NCBI RefSeq assembly: GCF_009727055.1
Contig: NC_052358.1
Span: 43,998,590-44,062,589 of the forward strand
DNA: 64,000 nt
Reading direction: 5' to 3'
DNA from: Benincasa hispida
Lineage: Eukaryota > Streptophyta > Magnoliopsida > Cucurbitales > Cucurbitaceae
Part shown: positions 35,160 to 47,737 of the stretch, piece by piece
Layout of the letters: each line of letters opens with the position of its first letter
Position numbering within the stretch: position 1 is the stretch's first letter
Program-made: the position numbers and the translations under genes
The notes under the pieces: generated by a model
What the model was told of the DNA's origin: nothing
Seen by the model: the letters and a program-made list of their open reading frames with translations, nothing else
Databases searched by the model: none

Positions 35160-36380
35160 GGATCGAAAGGAATCGATGCACTATCTCTTTCTATCTTAGA
35201 TAGACAGATATAGACGCCTATAGAGATAGATAGAACTCTATCTCTGTCTATCACAGATAGATGTCTATCCTTGTCTATGATATAACTCTATATTTGATTG
35301 ATTTTCACTTGATTTATAATAGCTTATATGGTTGGAACATCAAATTCTTTAAACTTTGAACACGATCAATATCTTATATCAAAAGTGCATAAATGATTGA
35401 TGATGTATTATATTATTATTCATCTATCTCAAATAGACAGAGATAGTGTTCTATCTCTATCTATCTCAGATAGACAGATATAGACGCATATCTCTATCTA
35501 TTAGGGATAGACAAATATAGATGCCTAGCTCTGTCTATCAAGGATAGACAAAGATATAATTCTATCTCTGTCTATCAAGGATAGAGACAAATAGACGTCT
35601 ATCTTTGTATATCAGGGATAAATTCTATCTTTAATTGATCTTCACTCGATTTATAATAGTTTATATGGTTGGAATTCGTTGTCTATCAGGGATTTGATCT
35701 TCATTCGATTTATAATAGCTTATATGGTTGGAACATCGGATTCTTAAAATTTTGAACGTGATCAACATCTTATTCAACCGAAATAAGATATGCATATCTA
35801 TAATACAACTTACATGAACTCCTCGTTCCAATCAGCACCAGAATCCTACGAGTAAGAACTTGATATGTTTATAAAAACTTGTGAAAATACAAACAAATAA
35901 ACAATAATTTGTAATTTTTTTTGGCTTGATTCAACCCAAATTTAACTATAAATCTTCATTAAATATTTAGTTGACGAATTCAAAGGTTTACCAAAGAGAG
36001 ACAGGGATAGACAAAGATAGAAGTTTATCTTTGTCTATCACTGATAGATAGATATAGAACTTTATCCTTGTCTATCACTAATAGACAGAGATAGAACTCT
36101 ATATTTGACTATCACAAATAGACAGAGATAAATGACTATCACATATAGTAGAGATAGATGCCTATCTTTGGCTTTCTCATTCTTTTTTTCCCTATTTTGT
36201 TTTGAATTTAACTCATTACTTTGTATTGTATTGTATCAACGAGATAAAACTATTCATTTGATTAGGTGTATCAATGATAGACAGATATAGAAGTCTATCT
36301 TTATCTATCATTATCTTTGTCTATCACTTATAGACAAAGATATAACTTTATTTCTATCTATCACTATTGGATATTTTAAT
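35160..36380. repeat. GATAGA/TCTATC palindromic array, 5' side of the MULE
   Basis: Dozens of copies of variants of CTATCTCTGTCTATC followed by its complement (GATAGACAGAGATAG) at irregular spacing. A longer unit, TTTATAATAGCTTATATGGT with flanks, recurs near 35310, 35651 and 35709. The region has no open frame. Confidence 0.8.
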
Positions 36381-36694
36381 TATGAGTTTCTTACAAAATC
36401 TTAGTGATAGAATTTCATCATGAGTTTCTCATATAATCTTTTTTTCATTTTGCAGAATATCATGATTGTTCCTATAGTTGTTTTTTATGGAGGATAATGG
36501 AATGATTATCACTCCTATGAGAATTATGAGGTTGGTGGAATTTTGATAGATGATTGTATAGACTTCAATGGTTTAGTTGGTTTAATATATGAAGAGATTC
36601 AATTGAATGAGTTGGTAGGTTTGTCAGTTTTATTGGATTTTGGTAAAAATAGTATTCAAACTGTGGTTCCAATAAAAAAGGACAAATATGTTTT

Positions 36695-38746
36695 TGAAGG
36701 AAATCTAAACAGAGATCTCCATGAGCAGCGGAAGTGGATCGTTTCAAATTCCATTCAAAATGAACACAACAATCACAATCTAATCGGAAACGAACAGATT
36801 ATGCATAAATCAAAATTACAACATGCTATAAGAGAATACAAGGGATAGAGTATGCATACCTTTGAAGAACTATTCTTCAAGTATCCCTCGATCGATGTCC
36901 AATGCGTCCAACGATGCACTCGAACGCAACGAACGAAACAACACCTCCACGAACGTCTGAATGAGCCTCGACCCCAATCGAGTCAAACTTGATCCACGAA
37001 CCGAGTTAGAACACCACCACAAGTATTATCTTGGTATTCTCGGTGTGAGAATCCAGGAGTTGTGGACTCTGTATGATCTTGGATTGAGGAAGATAGGAGG
37101 TATACGATCGAGTAGACGATCGAGTAAGTGGGAGATAAAGACTGGTCTATCGTATAGACCATGTACTCGATCGTTTAGAAAACAAAAGCCTATCGTATAA
37201 ACTTTACTACTCGATCGTGTAGCAACAATCAACGAGTAACTATCGCATAGTCAACTCTTAGCTGAGCGTGTAGACTCTGTCAATGCTATCGCTTAGTAAA
37301 AACTCTTTTTACTTGATAGTTTTTTCCATGAGAATTTTCCGAATGAATCAACTTCTAATTTTGGAAAACAAATTTCTTTTTTATCTCACAGTTACCATAA
37401 AACTTCCAATAACCTCCCACTCAAATTGGTTATTAGAGAAAAAGAATTAATTATCATATAATTAATATATTATAAATAAATATGATAACCAACTTATCAT
37501 ATTATATTTATAACCTATAGTTTTAATATTTCATCATATGAAACATATAAACCATAGTTCTTTTTCTATTTTATGACACTTAATATAAATCATATTTATA
37601 TTAATTCCTCCAAATAATGTATCTAATACATCACCACAATTATATCACATATAACTGAATTTCCTCTTGTTAATTTGAACACTTCAAACTAGCCCAAAAT
37701 TTAATTCTCAACTTGAACCCATTGAGCTACCAAGGGGACCTTATGGACCTATAACTTGAAGCTCAAACGGTACGTTAATAACTGAATAAACTCTTTAGTC
37801 ACGAGATCCACCATCCGTTAACTTTTGATCACTCCACTAAAGATCGATAACTGCACTCTTCGCACTACAGATATATTTCTGTGTCCATATAACCAATCAA
37901 TAGTGTGATAACCCTTCACAAATTGCTCGTAAGTACAGTTGGGCCAATTTACCGTTTTCCCCTGTAGTTACATCTAACTCCTTAAGTACCACTGATTCCT
38001 CTAATGAACAATAAGCCATAGTTCTACTATGACTGAGTTCTCTCTTCCAAAGAGAGGGTGTGGCCATTATGTTCATGACCCAGAATCAGCCCTTAAGGGA
38101 GCAATTTATCTACTTACCCCTACTTCGGGGAAGGAGTGAATTCCGTCTTGTGTAACTGAGTTCCCAACTCCCCAATCGAACAAATCCCCAAAAAGGTAGG
38201 CTTATTGAGTTGACACTCTGGCCACTCTCACCCATACTAATCAAAGGACCGCCCTCATAGACAGAAGTTCCCAACTCACTCAGGATTAAAGTCATGTCAT
38301 CTATGGTCATTTTAGTGAAATGTTAGTCTCAATTATCAATGACGTTATATAAAGAGACTAATCATCTCGTGGTCCGGTCTTATACAAACTCTTTGTCTAG
38401 GATACCACCGCTTGCATGTCTCCACATGAATGGTGTGGATCAAACCATTTATAGCACTTTGCAACACTTGTAAATATCTACAAAACGAGTCATATCCGTA
38501 GTGTCACAAGGATAAGGTATCCCTCCTTTATCTTTATACTACATACCATTTAGGTTATTACTTAAGGTATGATCCACTTGTATGTCTCACATACATGCTT
38601 AAGTTACATAAAATAACCACGGATCTCAGTTTATTGGATATGAGTAAATGCAAATAAAATAACATTTATTTTATTAATAACAATGTGTGTACAAAAAGTT
38701 TACAAACTACGAGATCACCGGGAGAATTAGGACATCAATCCCAACA
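36695..38746 (-). mobile_element. Solo LTR B in the MULE transposase
   Basis: Starts TGAAGGAAATC, ends ...CATCAATCCCAACA, and is flanked by GTTTT at 36690-36694 and 38747-38751. It is 2052 bp. The left (U5) part holds repeated CGATCG words (37095-37310). The reading of the transposase resumes on the right side. Confidence 0.9.
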
Positions 38747-39475
38747 GTTTTTTGGTGTCTGACTTTAGTAAAGATGTAATCAGTACACCCATTAGTTGCT
38801 CATGTAAGTATTTATTCTTTGGAAAGGTCTTCTACTGCTATTAGTAGTGTAGGTGACAACGGTGATAGAATGCTATATTTAGGTTCTTTTTCTTCTTCAA
38901 ATGATGAAGTTATAAGGGATATTTTTTATGGTGATTTGAAGGTAAAAAGTGTATTTGAAAGTAAAGAAGTACTTTCAAAGTGTTTTTATATAAATGCAAT
39001 GAAGAATAATTTTCAATTTAGGACTACTAGATCAAATTCAAAGTCTGTTGAGTTCAAATGTTTGTAAGAAGACTGCAAATGGTATGTTAGGGCATCTCAG
39101 TATAAGAATGGTGAGTTGTGGATGTTTAGAAAGTACATTTCTGAGCATGATTGTCCATTGAACACAACTCATAGTTGTCATAGGCAAACTTCTTCATCAA
39201 TAATTGGCAATTGCTTGATAGATGATTTTAGGTTCATGTTACTGATCAATTCATTCCTAGAGACATTATCCATAAGACCCATACAAAACTTTGAGTAGTT
39301 ATCAAAAAGCTTGGAGGGCAAAAGAACACATGGTAAAGATGGTAAAAGGAGATGTAGTTGAATCATACACCTTGATTCCAAGATTTTTTGAAAATTTGAA
39401 TGAAATGAATCCAGGTATGATCCATTTTGCTTAGAAAATTTACAATAGATGGTGATAGTTGTCTATCACTGTCTT

Positions 39476-39621
39476 CATAAAAACATTTCTATCAGCGTAA
39501 ATAGTAACAAAACTATATAGATATACAATGATAGATGTCTATAGATAGACAACAATAGACATCTATCATTGTCTATCTATACAGTTTTGTTACTATTTAC
39601 GCTGATAGAAATGTTTTTATG
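39476..39621. repeat. Near-perfect hairpin, 67-bp arms, 12-base loop
   Basis: Left arm 39476-39542 and right arm 39555-39621 are reverse complements with two mismatches in 67. The inner third consists of GATAGATGTCTAT words; the outer part (CATAAAAACATTTCTATCAG...) is not GATAGA repeat. It sits between the zinc-binding and catalytic parts of the MULE transposase relic. Confidence 0.95.
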
Positions 39622-40241
39622 TGTTTTTACAAGTACCTACACCGCTTTAGAAATGGATGATAGTGGTCATTATAAGTTTTGCTTCATGGCTTTTGGTTCA
39701 TCAATCGAGGGGTAGAAGTATTGTACAACTATCATCTATTGATGACACATTTTTTAAGTGTAAGTTTGGTGACATGCTATTAACAACTTCATCAGTAAAT
39801 AGTAACAATCAAATCTTTTCCCTTGCATTTGCTATCGTAGATTCTGAAAATGACGCATCATGGACATGGTATTTTGAAAAACTTACGAAATAGTTTTGAG
39901 AAACGAGAGAGTCTAGTCATTGTTTCTGATAGGCATCTTAGCATTCCTAAGTGAGTTTTAAGAATGTTGAGTACTGTATGTGCATACAACATCTCTTAAG
40001 AAACTTGAAACGTCATTTAAGGATCCATTACTTTATAGTTGTTTCTTTAGTTGTGCTAATACCTACACTACTGCTGACTTTGAGTACCATATGAGATACA
40101 CAGAGTCAATATGTCCAAATATTAGAAGCTATCTTAGTAGTGTTGGGTTTGAGAAGTGGTCTCGGGCATATTCACGAAGAAGGTATGGAATGGTGACATC
40201 GAATGTTGGAAAAAGTATAAACTCAATTTTTAAGATGCTAG

Positions 40242-42156
40242 TTTTGGTATTGACAATCAATAAGTGGAAGCAATTTAGATCTTAAGCACTCTAATTCCAT
40301 TAATTTTAGCAATCAAGTAAGCATGTTCATCAACTTAGAAGTAGGGTTTTAGAAATTACCTTTGAAGAATCCTACTCTAGCTGCAAATTCGGTTGAATTT
40401 TTCACTCCAATGCTTGAAGACTACCACTTGATCTTTCCTACTATTCTCTAGGACCTTAGATTGGAAGGTTGATTCTAAAATGAGATTGAATCAAGGGTGT
40501 TGGAGAATTTTTCTGGTTTTTGTGTCAAGAACTAGAGAGAAACAATTTTTCTCATAATTTAGATCTTGCATGCCCCCATCTCATCGACTCAAGTTTTGTT
40601 TTTGTCTTCCTCTATCATGCAATCCAATTACCCAAGAGGATGACACCCAAGCTTCAACAATTTTGGGTGAAAATATGAGTGTTAAAAGTGGGAAAAACCC
40701 ACTTAGAGTTTTTCTTTGATTTCAATTGATTTTTAACCAAAAATATCAATTTCGAATTATAAAGAAAAATAATTTTATAAAATAGTAATTTAATAATGAA
40801 TATTATATAAAATTCATTAGTTTCCAAAAAAAATTAATTTCATAATTAACTTTATATAAATTTAATTTTTAATAATTAATTATATTAATTTAAGATCAAA
40901 TATTAAATTAATTAAACACCAATTCCTCAAACATGAATCCTCATTCATGTAATTAATATTTAAATCATATTTAAATACTATCTAATTCTCCAATTTCGTT
41001 TAATTCGATAATTAAACATTTAATTATATCACATATAATTAATAATTTTCTTAATTCGAATTTGAACGTTTCAAATTTTCTCATCACACTATTCTAAGGT
41101 TTAATCCGTTTGTGAGCTAGTAAGGGGATCTAATGGACCTACAAATCATGAGCTCCAACGATCTGAGATTAATTGGCTGAACTTTTTAAATCAAATTAAT
41201 CAACATTCATTAACTTCCGGGTCATTCCACTAAAGCCTAGTAGCTTCACTCTTCTCACTGTAGATATATTTCTGTCTACTTAATTTAATCATGATCAGTA
41301 AGTTGATCCTTCACAAGTTGTTCGTATTAACAGCTGGGTCAAAATTACTGTTTTACCCATGTAATACATCTTGTTCCTTAAGTCTCCATTAATTCACAAA
41401 TGAACAATTGGTTTATGGTCCTACCAATAAACTGAATCCCTTTCAGTCATAGAGAGGGCAAAGCCCCTTTCTTCAAGACTAAGAGTCAGTACTTAAGGGA
41501 ACAACTTATCTACTAACCCTAAAGTGGGTACGAGTAAATTCCATCTTGCAAGACTATGTCCCTAGCTATCTATCTGGTCTTACCTCTAAAATGGGAGGCT
41601 TATTGAGCGGTACTGTTGAGCCACTCTCATCTATGCAGATTAAAGGATAATCCTAAATAAACTAGAGTTCATAGTTAGCTCAGGACTGGAATCAAGTTAC
41701 CTTAGGTCATTAGATTGAAATAGTTAGTTTTAACAGTAAAAAATAGTTATAAAGAAAAATTGACTATTTCGCAGTCTGGTCTTATGCAAACATCTTTTGC
41801 ATGGAATTCCCCACTCGCATGTCTACAAATGAATGATTTCGAGATCACATCGTTTGTATCAAATACAAAGCGGGCCACATCCATAGTGTCCTCGAGATAA
41901 GTTACCCAACCCTATCCTTATACTTATAGACCGTTTTGGCTATATACTGAAACCTAATCCTCTTTTATGTCTCCACATAAAGTTTAAGTATTCATACTAT
42001 TGCTAGGGGTTCGTTAGTTTATTGGATTTTAAACTTTACAAGTGCAATTTACATATTCAATAACATCTTTATTGAATAAACCTCAATAACATCTTTATTG
42101 TAAATAGAATATGTTTAAGTTTATAAACTGCAAGTTTTAGGACATACAACCCAACA
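40242..42156 (-). mobile_element. Solo LTR D in the MULE transposase
   Basis: Flanked by GCTAG at 40237-40241 and 42157-42161. The minus-strand start is TGTTGGGTTGTATGTCC at 42156. The other end begins TTTTGG, so the terminal dinucleotide has changed. It is 1915 bp and similar to the solo LTR at 19007-20908. Confidence 0.88.
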
Positions 42157-43069
42157 GCTAGAGAATTACTTGTGGCTAGCTTGCTTAGTTCAATTAGAGA
42201 TATATTGCAAAATTGGTTTTTTGATCGAAGTAAAGCTGCTTTTGCAATGAAAACTCTTTTGACTTCTTGGGATGAGAACATATTACGACGAGAACACGAA
42301 AAGTCAAGAAGTTTCTTGGTAAGAATTCTATCTTTTTCTTATTGTCTATCTATCATTGTCTATCTATCATTGTCTATCACAGATAGACAATGATTACTTT
42401 CTCGTATTTATCTACTGATTACTTTTTCGTATTTATCTATTAGGTGGATCCCATTAGCAACACCGAATACAAGATAATGGATGGACATAAAGAGTTCATA
42501 GCGAAGCTAGACTTGGGATCTTGTAGTTGTTAAGTATGGGATTTTGAGGAAATTCCATGTGCACATGTACTTACCATTCTCCAAATGCTTAATTTAGATA
42601 CCTATTCTTATGTAGCTAACTTTTATTATAGAAGAAAATTGTCAGTAGCATACAACAGTTGTGTTTGACCTGTTGGTGTTGATTTGGATTAAAGAGTTGA
42701 AGATGATGTTATGAAAACATTACCTCCTATTATTAAACGTCAAGCTGGAACACCTAAAAAAAATAAAGAATTCCATCTGTAAGTGAATCTAAAAGTTCAT
42801 CAAAATGTACTCGTTGTAATTGTAAAGGCCACGATAATAGGACTTGCAAGCTTGAACAAATTAATCAAATGTTTTAATCATTATTTTTTCATCGTAATAC
42901 ATGTATAAACATATGGATTGACATTAGAGTTTATGAATGATATTTTCCAATTTATTTTGTTCTTAAGTTGTAAATATTTTTAATAGTACTTTCACTTTTC
43001 AATGGAACTAAAGGAAGCACAAAACTATCTACTGATATCAGGTAGGTGAACTTTAGTAAAAAAAAAAAA

Positions 43070-43330
43070 AAAAATCAATAGATAGATACAGATAGACAAC
43101 TATCTGTGTCTATCATTGTGTAACTAAATTATGACATCTATTTGGATTTGTTAGTAGATAGTTGCACCATTGTCTATGACTAAATATACAGACCATGATT
43201 GTTTTCCTAATTGTACATCACACATTCATTGCAACCATGTCCCCCTTCTTTAAGTCAAATCCTTAAATGATAGAGCTCTATAATTCATTTAAATCACCCA
43301 TCATTTAAAATCTAATTCATTGAAGTCTAT
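43070..43330. other. MULE downstream region, no gene seen
   Basis: Contains GATAGACAACTATCTGTGTC words followed by unremarkable sequence up to the next solo LTR. Confidence 0.5.
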
Positions 43331-43332
43331 CA

Positions 43333-45313
43333 TGCTGGGGTTGATGCCCTAAATCTCGTAGGGTTCTGTAGTTTGTAATTGTATTGTACAAATATTTTAT
43401 TTATTTAATAAAATATGAGATCTTTTGTTTGATATCAGTAGCATTAAACCCACAAACCAATAAATTAACATCCAAGATTATCATTTGTAGCTTAAATATG
43501 TATGTAGAGATATACAGGTGCATCATGTTTAAGTGACAACCTAAATGGTCTATAGTAGATGGATAAGGTTGGATACCTTATCCTAGTGACACTACGAGTA
43601 CGACTCGCTTTATAGATGTTACAATTGTTGTAAAGTGTTATGAATGATCTGATCCTGATCATTCATGTAGAGACATGAAAGTGGAGGTATTCTATACAAA
43701 GGAGTTTGTATAAGACCGGACCACGAAATGACTAGTCTCATTATATAACGCCATTTATAATAGAGACTTACATTTCACCAGGATGACCATAGGTGACATA
43801 ACTTGAATCCTGAGTGAGTTATGAACTTTTGTCTATGAAGGCGATCTTTTGATTTATATGGACGAGAGTGGCCAAATCGTCGACTCAATAAACCTATCAT
43901 TTTGGGGATTTGTCTGATTGAGGAGTTGGGAACACATTTACACAAGAAGGTATTCACTCCTTCCCCAATGTTGGAGTAAGTAGATAAATTGCTCCTTTAA
44001 GGGTTGATTTTGGGGCTTAAACAATGTGGTGCCACACTCTCTCATGGCCCGAGAGGGGTTTGGTCATAGTTGAACTATGATTTATTGTTCATCAGAGGGA
44101 TCAATGGTACTTAAGGAATTAGATGTAATTATAGAGGCAAAATGGTACTTTTGGCCTAGTTATACTTACGAGCAATTTGTGAAGGGTCATCGCACTGTTA
44201 ATTGGTTTTATCCAATGGACATAGAAATATATCTATCGTGTGAAGAGTACAATTGTAGGTTTTTAATGGAGTGCCCGATAGTTAATGGATGTTGAATAAT
44301 TTAATTAAAAAGTTTAATTAATTATTTAAGTACCATTGGAGCTTCAATCTACAAGTCCATGAGGTCCCTTTTGTAGCTCAAAAGGATTAAATGATAATTG
44401 ATTTTGGATTAATTTTAATAGTTCAAATTAATTGAGGGAATTAATTATATGTGATATAATTAATTTAATTTAATTATATATGATATAATTACTATAACGT
44501 ATTTGATACATTATAATATAAGTTTATTTGAGAGGAAATAAATAATTGAATATAATTCAAATATTAATTATGTGAATTGGATTCATATAATTAAATTAGT
44601 ATAAATGAGATTTATATTAAATATCGTGCATTAATGAGAGAATTATAACTATAGGTTATATTGTATTTGATATAATATTAACCTATAGGTTATATGTTAT
44701 ATTTGATATAACATATAGTTTAATATATATTATATGATAAAATGGTTATCATATAAATATATATTAATGTTTATTAAAATTATTTTTCTTTAATTAATTT
44801 GAATTTTGAAAAATATTTTTGGGAGGGAGTTATAGTTCCCTCCCCCCTTTTTCTCTACTATGTGAAAGTGGGAATGGGCAGATCGTTGGTTACCATCTTT
44901 TTCTTTCCTTGAGTTTCACAGAGAAGAAAAAATAGAAATACAGAAAAACAATCTCTGAGAAAAGTTCTCAGGCTCTCACTCTCTTTTCGTCTCCATCTCT
45001 TTCCCTCATAAAATTTCAAGAGCCCACAACTTCTTGGATTCTCATCCTAGAGAATCAAAGGAATTCAATTGGTGGTGTCCATTTTGGTTTATGTTTTTAA
45101 TCGTGATTGTTCCAGATCGAAAAGGATTCACATGAAGAAAAGGTTCTTCAAAGGTAAGGGTTTCTTGAAACCCTAATTCTCTTCTATTTAATCGTGTTGG
45201 CATGCAGTAAATTCTGGTCTTTTGCATAATTTTATTTCTGTAAATTGCGTTCTATAAAAATTGAAAAAACGGGGATAATCCCCTTCCAATGCGAACCTTC
45301 GCTGGTTCCTTCA
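43333..45313 (+). mobile_element. Solo LTR A2
   Basis: Starts TGCTGGGGTTGATGCCC, ends ...GGTTCCTTCA, and is flanked by TATCA at 43328-43332 and 45314-45318. It is 1981 bp and related to the LTRs of Copia element A, in the opposite orientation. Confidence 0.9.
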
Positions 45314-46075
45314 TATCACTCTTTATCTCAGATAGACACTTATAGTACTTTATCTCTGTTTATCTTAGAAAGACATAGATAATGCTCTATCTTTATCTAT
45401 TTCAAATCAAAGTTATCAATAATAGATTCACTCAAATAAACAAATATGTATTGATGTTATATTATTATTGTTTATCATAAACAAGTATGTATGATAAACA
45501 CAACAAGAAAATTATTGATATGATATTATTGTTCATCATTGAAATCTACCATTATCTATCAGATAGACATATATCGTTCTCTATCTTTGTCTATCTCAAT
45601 TTAAAGTTATTAATAATAGATCAACTCAGATAAACAAGTAGTAATCTATCTCTGTCTATCTCCGATAGACAATGATAGAACTCTATCATTGTCTACCTAA
45701 GATAGATAGAGAGACAATATTCTATCTGTGTGTATCTGAGATAGATAGTGATAGAACTCTGTCACTGTATCTTAGAGAGACAAAGATAGTTCTCTATCTC
45801 TGTCTATCTCATATAAACAAAGATAGTGCTCTATCTCTCTGAGATCCACTCAACTAAATAGATGTACTCAACTAAACAAATATAGAGTGCAAACAATATA
45901 GAAACTATAGAAACAAATATTAGTGTATACCATTGTAGTCTATCACTGGCTATCTGAGATAGATAGAGATAGCCCTTTACCACTGTCTATCTAAGATAGA
46001 TAGAGATAGCCCTCTACGAGATAGATAAAAATAGCCCTCTACCACTCAGATAAACAAGTATGCATTTGTCAGAGT
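45314..46075. repeat. GATAGA/TCTATC palindromic array, 3' side of the MULE
   Basis: Repeated CTATCTCTGTCTATCTC and GATAGACAATGATAG variants, with AAACAAGTATG phrases between. A related text recurs at 61360-61530 (CAAAGTTATCAATAATAGAT), linking this array to the second MULE-like piece. Confidence 0.8.
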
Positions 46076-46077
46076 TT

Positions 46078-47590
46078 CTTTGCAATGAGAGTGTATGAGA
46101 ATGTGTGTTTGCAAAGGGCCAAAGGGAGGTCATTATATAGAGAAGGGCCAAGCCCCTTTCCTAATATATTTTTCTTTTTTATAATTAATTAAACAACATT
46201 TATTTAATTAATTAGCCCATTCAGTTAAATAACGTTTATTTAATCAATTAGCCCAATTAAATAACACTTATTTAATTTTAATTTGCACAAGAATTAATAA
46301 CCATTTGTACATTAAACCTAATTTAATGTATATATTTAATTACCATAAAAATCGCATGTATATGTGCAAAACCTCTCTATTAATTAATTCTTTGTGAATC
46401 TAATTCACTTAAGTTAATTAATTTGAATCTTATTAAGATATTAGTTTCCAATTTAAGTATAGATAGTATCCAAAGTTAATTATATATTAATCACATTAAT
46501 ATATAGTTTCCTCAATTAATTTGAACAATTCAAATTATCCCTCTTAAGTATCTACTAATGAACTAATGAAGGGACCTAATAGACCTGTAGATCAGAAGCT
46601 CCAACGATATGAGACTAATTGGCTAAACACATTAACCAAATTAATCAATATTCGTTAATAGTGGGTACATTCCATTAAAGACCCACAGTTGCACTATTCT
46701 CACTATAGATATATTTATGTGTCCATGGATATAGACTGATACCATCAAGTTTGTCCTTCACGAGTGCTCGTAACTCCAACTGGGTCAAATTATCATTTTA
46801 CCCTTGGGTTATCTCTGACTCCTTAAGTACCAGCGCCCCTCTAATGAACAACCTGTTTATGGTCAAACCAATAAACAGAAACCCCTCTCAGGCCAATGAG
46901 AGGGTAGGGCCCTTTTTTCAAGTCCCAGAAACACCACTTGAGGAAACTCTCGTTTACTTACCTTTAATATGGGAATGAGTGAATTTCATCTTGTATTATT
47001 ATGTTTCTAGCTACTCACTTGATCTTATCCCTAAAATGGTAGGCTTATTGGATCGGAAAATTGACCAACTTCACTCATACAAATCAAAGGAAATTCCCTC
47101 GTGAATAGGAGTTCATAATATACTCAGGATTAAGACTAAGTGGCCTAGGTCATCCTATTGAAATAGAAACCTGACTAGTCAATGGTGTTACATCTAGTGG
47201 TTACTATTTCGCGATCCAGTCTTATGCAAACTCATTGCATAGGATGCCCCCACTCGCATGTCACCTACACGAATACTTGGATCATTACGTTTTATCAAAT
47301 ACAAAGTGGGACCGTATCCATAGTATTACCAGGATAAGGTACCCAGCCTTATCCCTACACTATAGACCCTTTAGGCTCTATCTTGAACATTGATCCCTGT
47401 ATGTCTCCACATACAGTTCAAGACTCATAAGACAGCTTTGGATGTTATTTTATTGGATTTAGGGATATTAAGACAAAATAGACAACAATACAAGCAATAA
47501 AATTTATTGAATTAACATCCATAATTCTTTATTGATGACGATCAATTAATAACATTTACTATATAAGAGTTTTAAGGCATAAAACCCAAA
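46078..47590 (-). mobile_element. Truncated Copia LTR F', inverted partner of LTR F
   Basis: Mirrors 47738-49290: both hold TTTGCAAA next to AGGGC(T/C)AAAGGGAG text, the TTAAATAACGTTTATTTAAT series and AAGTACCAG...CCTCT. The inner end (about 47574-47590) reads TTTGGGTTTTATGCC on the minus strand. The last about 400 bp of the LTR are missing where it meets the MULE. Confidence 0.82.
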
Positions 47591-47737
47591 AGACTCCCAC
47601 TTGAACTAAAACTTTAATCAGTGGGTTGGTAAATGTGTAATGGGTATATGGATGCCCTAGTTGATTGTATTTAGCATTATCCCGCCTTTTGGATTGTGTA
47701 CAACCCATTGACTAAAGTTTTAATTCAGGTGGGTATT
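47591..47737. mobile_element. Two polypurine-tract flanks joined head to head
   Basis: On the minus strand TTCAAGTGGGAGTCT precedes LTR F'; on the plus strand TTCAGGTGGGTATT precedes LTR F. Both are preceded by TAAAGTTTTA(G/A)TT. These are the regions that normally lie just before a 3' LTR, so two 3' ends face each other with about 60 bases between. Confidence 0.7.

Larger units (their letters stand above)
36462..42875 (+). pseudogene. MULE transposase (MuDR family), interrupted by two solo LTRs
   Basis: Pieces in order: N-terminal block from ATG 36462 (VPIVVFYGG, then a stop), after a TTTTGCAG acceptor; the MuDR DNA-binding region at about 38880-39190 (SKEVLSKCFYINAMKNNFQF, then C-K-W-Y-V-R-A and HDCPLNTTHSC, with TAA at 39065-39067); the MULE catalytic region at about 39655-40240 (KFCFMAFGSS, DDTFFKCKFGDMLL, TSNVGKSINSIFK); a part near 42160-42320 (ARELLVASLLSSIRD); a SWIM zinc finger at about 42515-42572 (CSC, stop, WDFEEIPCAHV); and a terminal CCHC knuckle KCTRCNCKGHDNRTCK at about 42800-42850. 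Stops, a one-base deletion at the second LTR site and a 146-bp palindrome show it is dead. Order and motifs make the family certain. Confidence 0.9.
34540..46075 (+). mobile_element. Mutator-like element (MULE), broken, with three nested solo LTRs
   Basis: The span contains a MULE transposase relic (36462-42875) between long regions rich in GATAGA/TCTATC words. A possible left end near 34540-34610 has GGGAAATTGTAAAAAATGGG and ATACTATAGCAAAAAAT, phrases typical of cucurbit MULE ends as I recall them. The right end is lost where a Copia LTR begins at about 46078. Solo LTRs at 36695-38746, 40242-42156 and 43333-45313 entered later. Without them the MULE piece is about 5.6 kb. Confidence 0.75.

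Noticed and set aside
36543..36848. 101-codon frame near the MULE
   Set aside because: It is a chimera of MULE transposase codons and solo LTR B; the join is the insertion site.
40242..40285. C-terminal extension of the MULE transposase frame (LVLVLTINKW...)
   Set aside because: These codons lie in solo LTR D beyond the GCTAG duplication.
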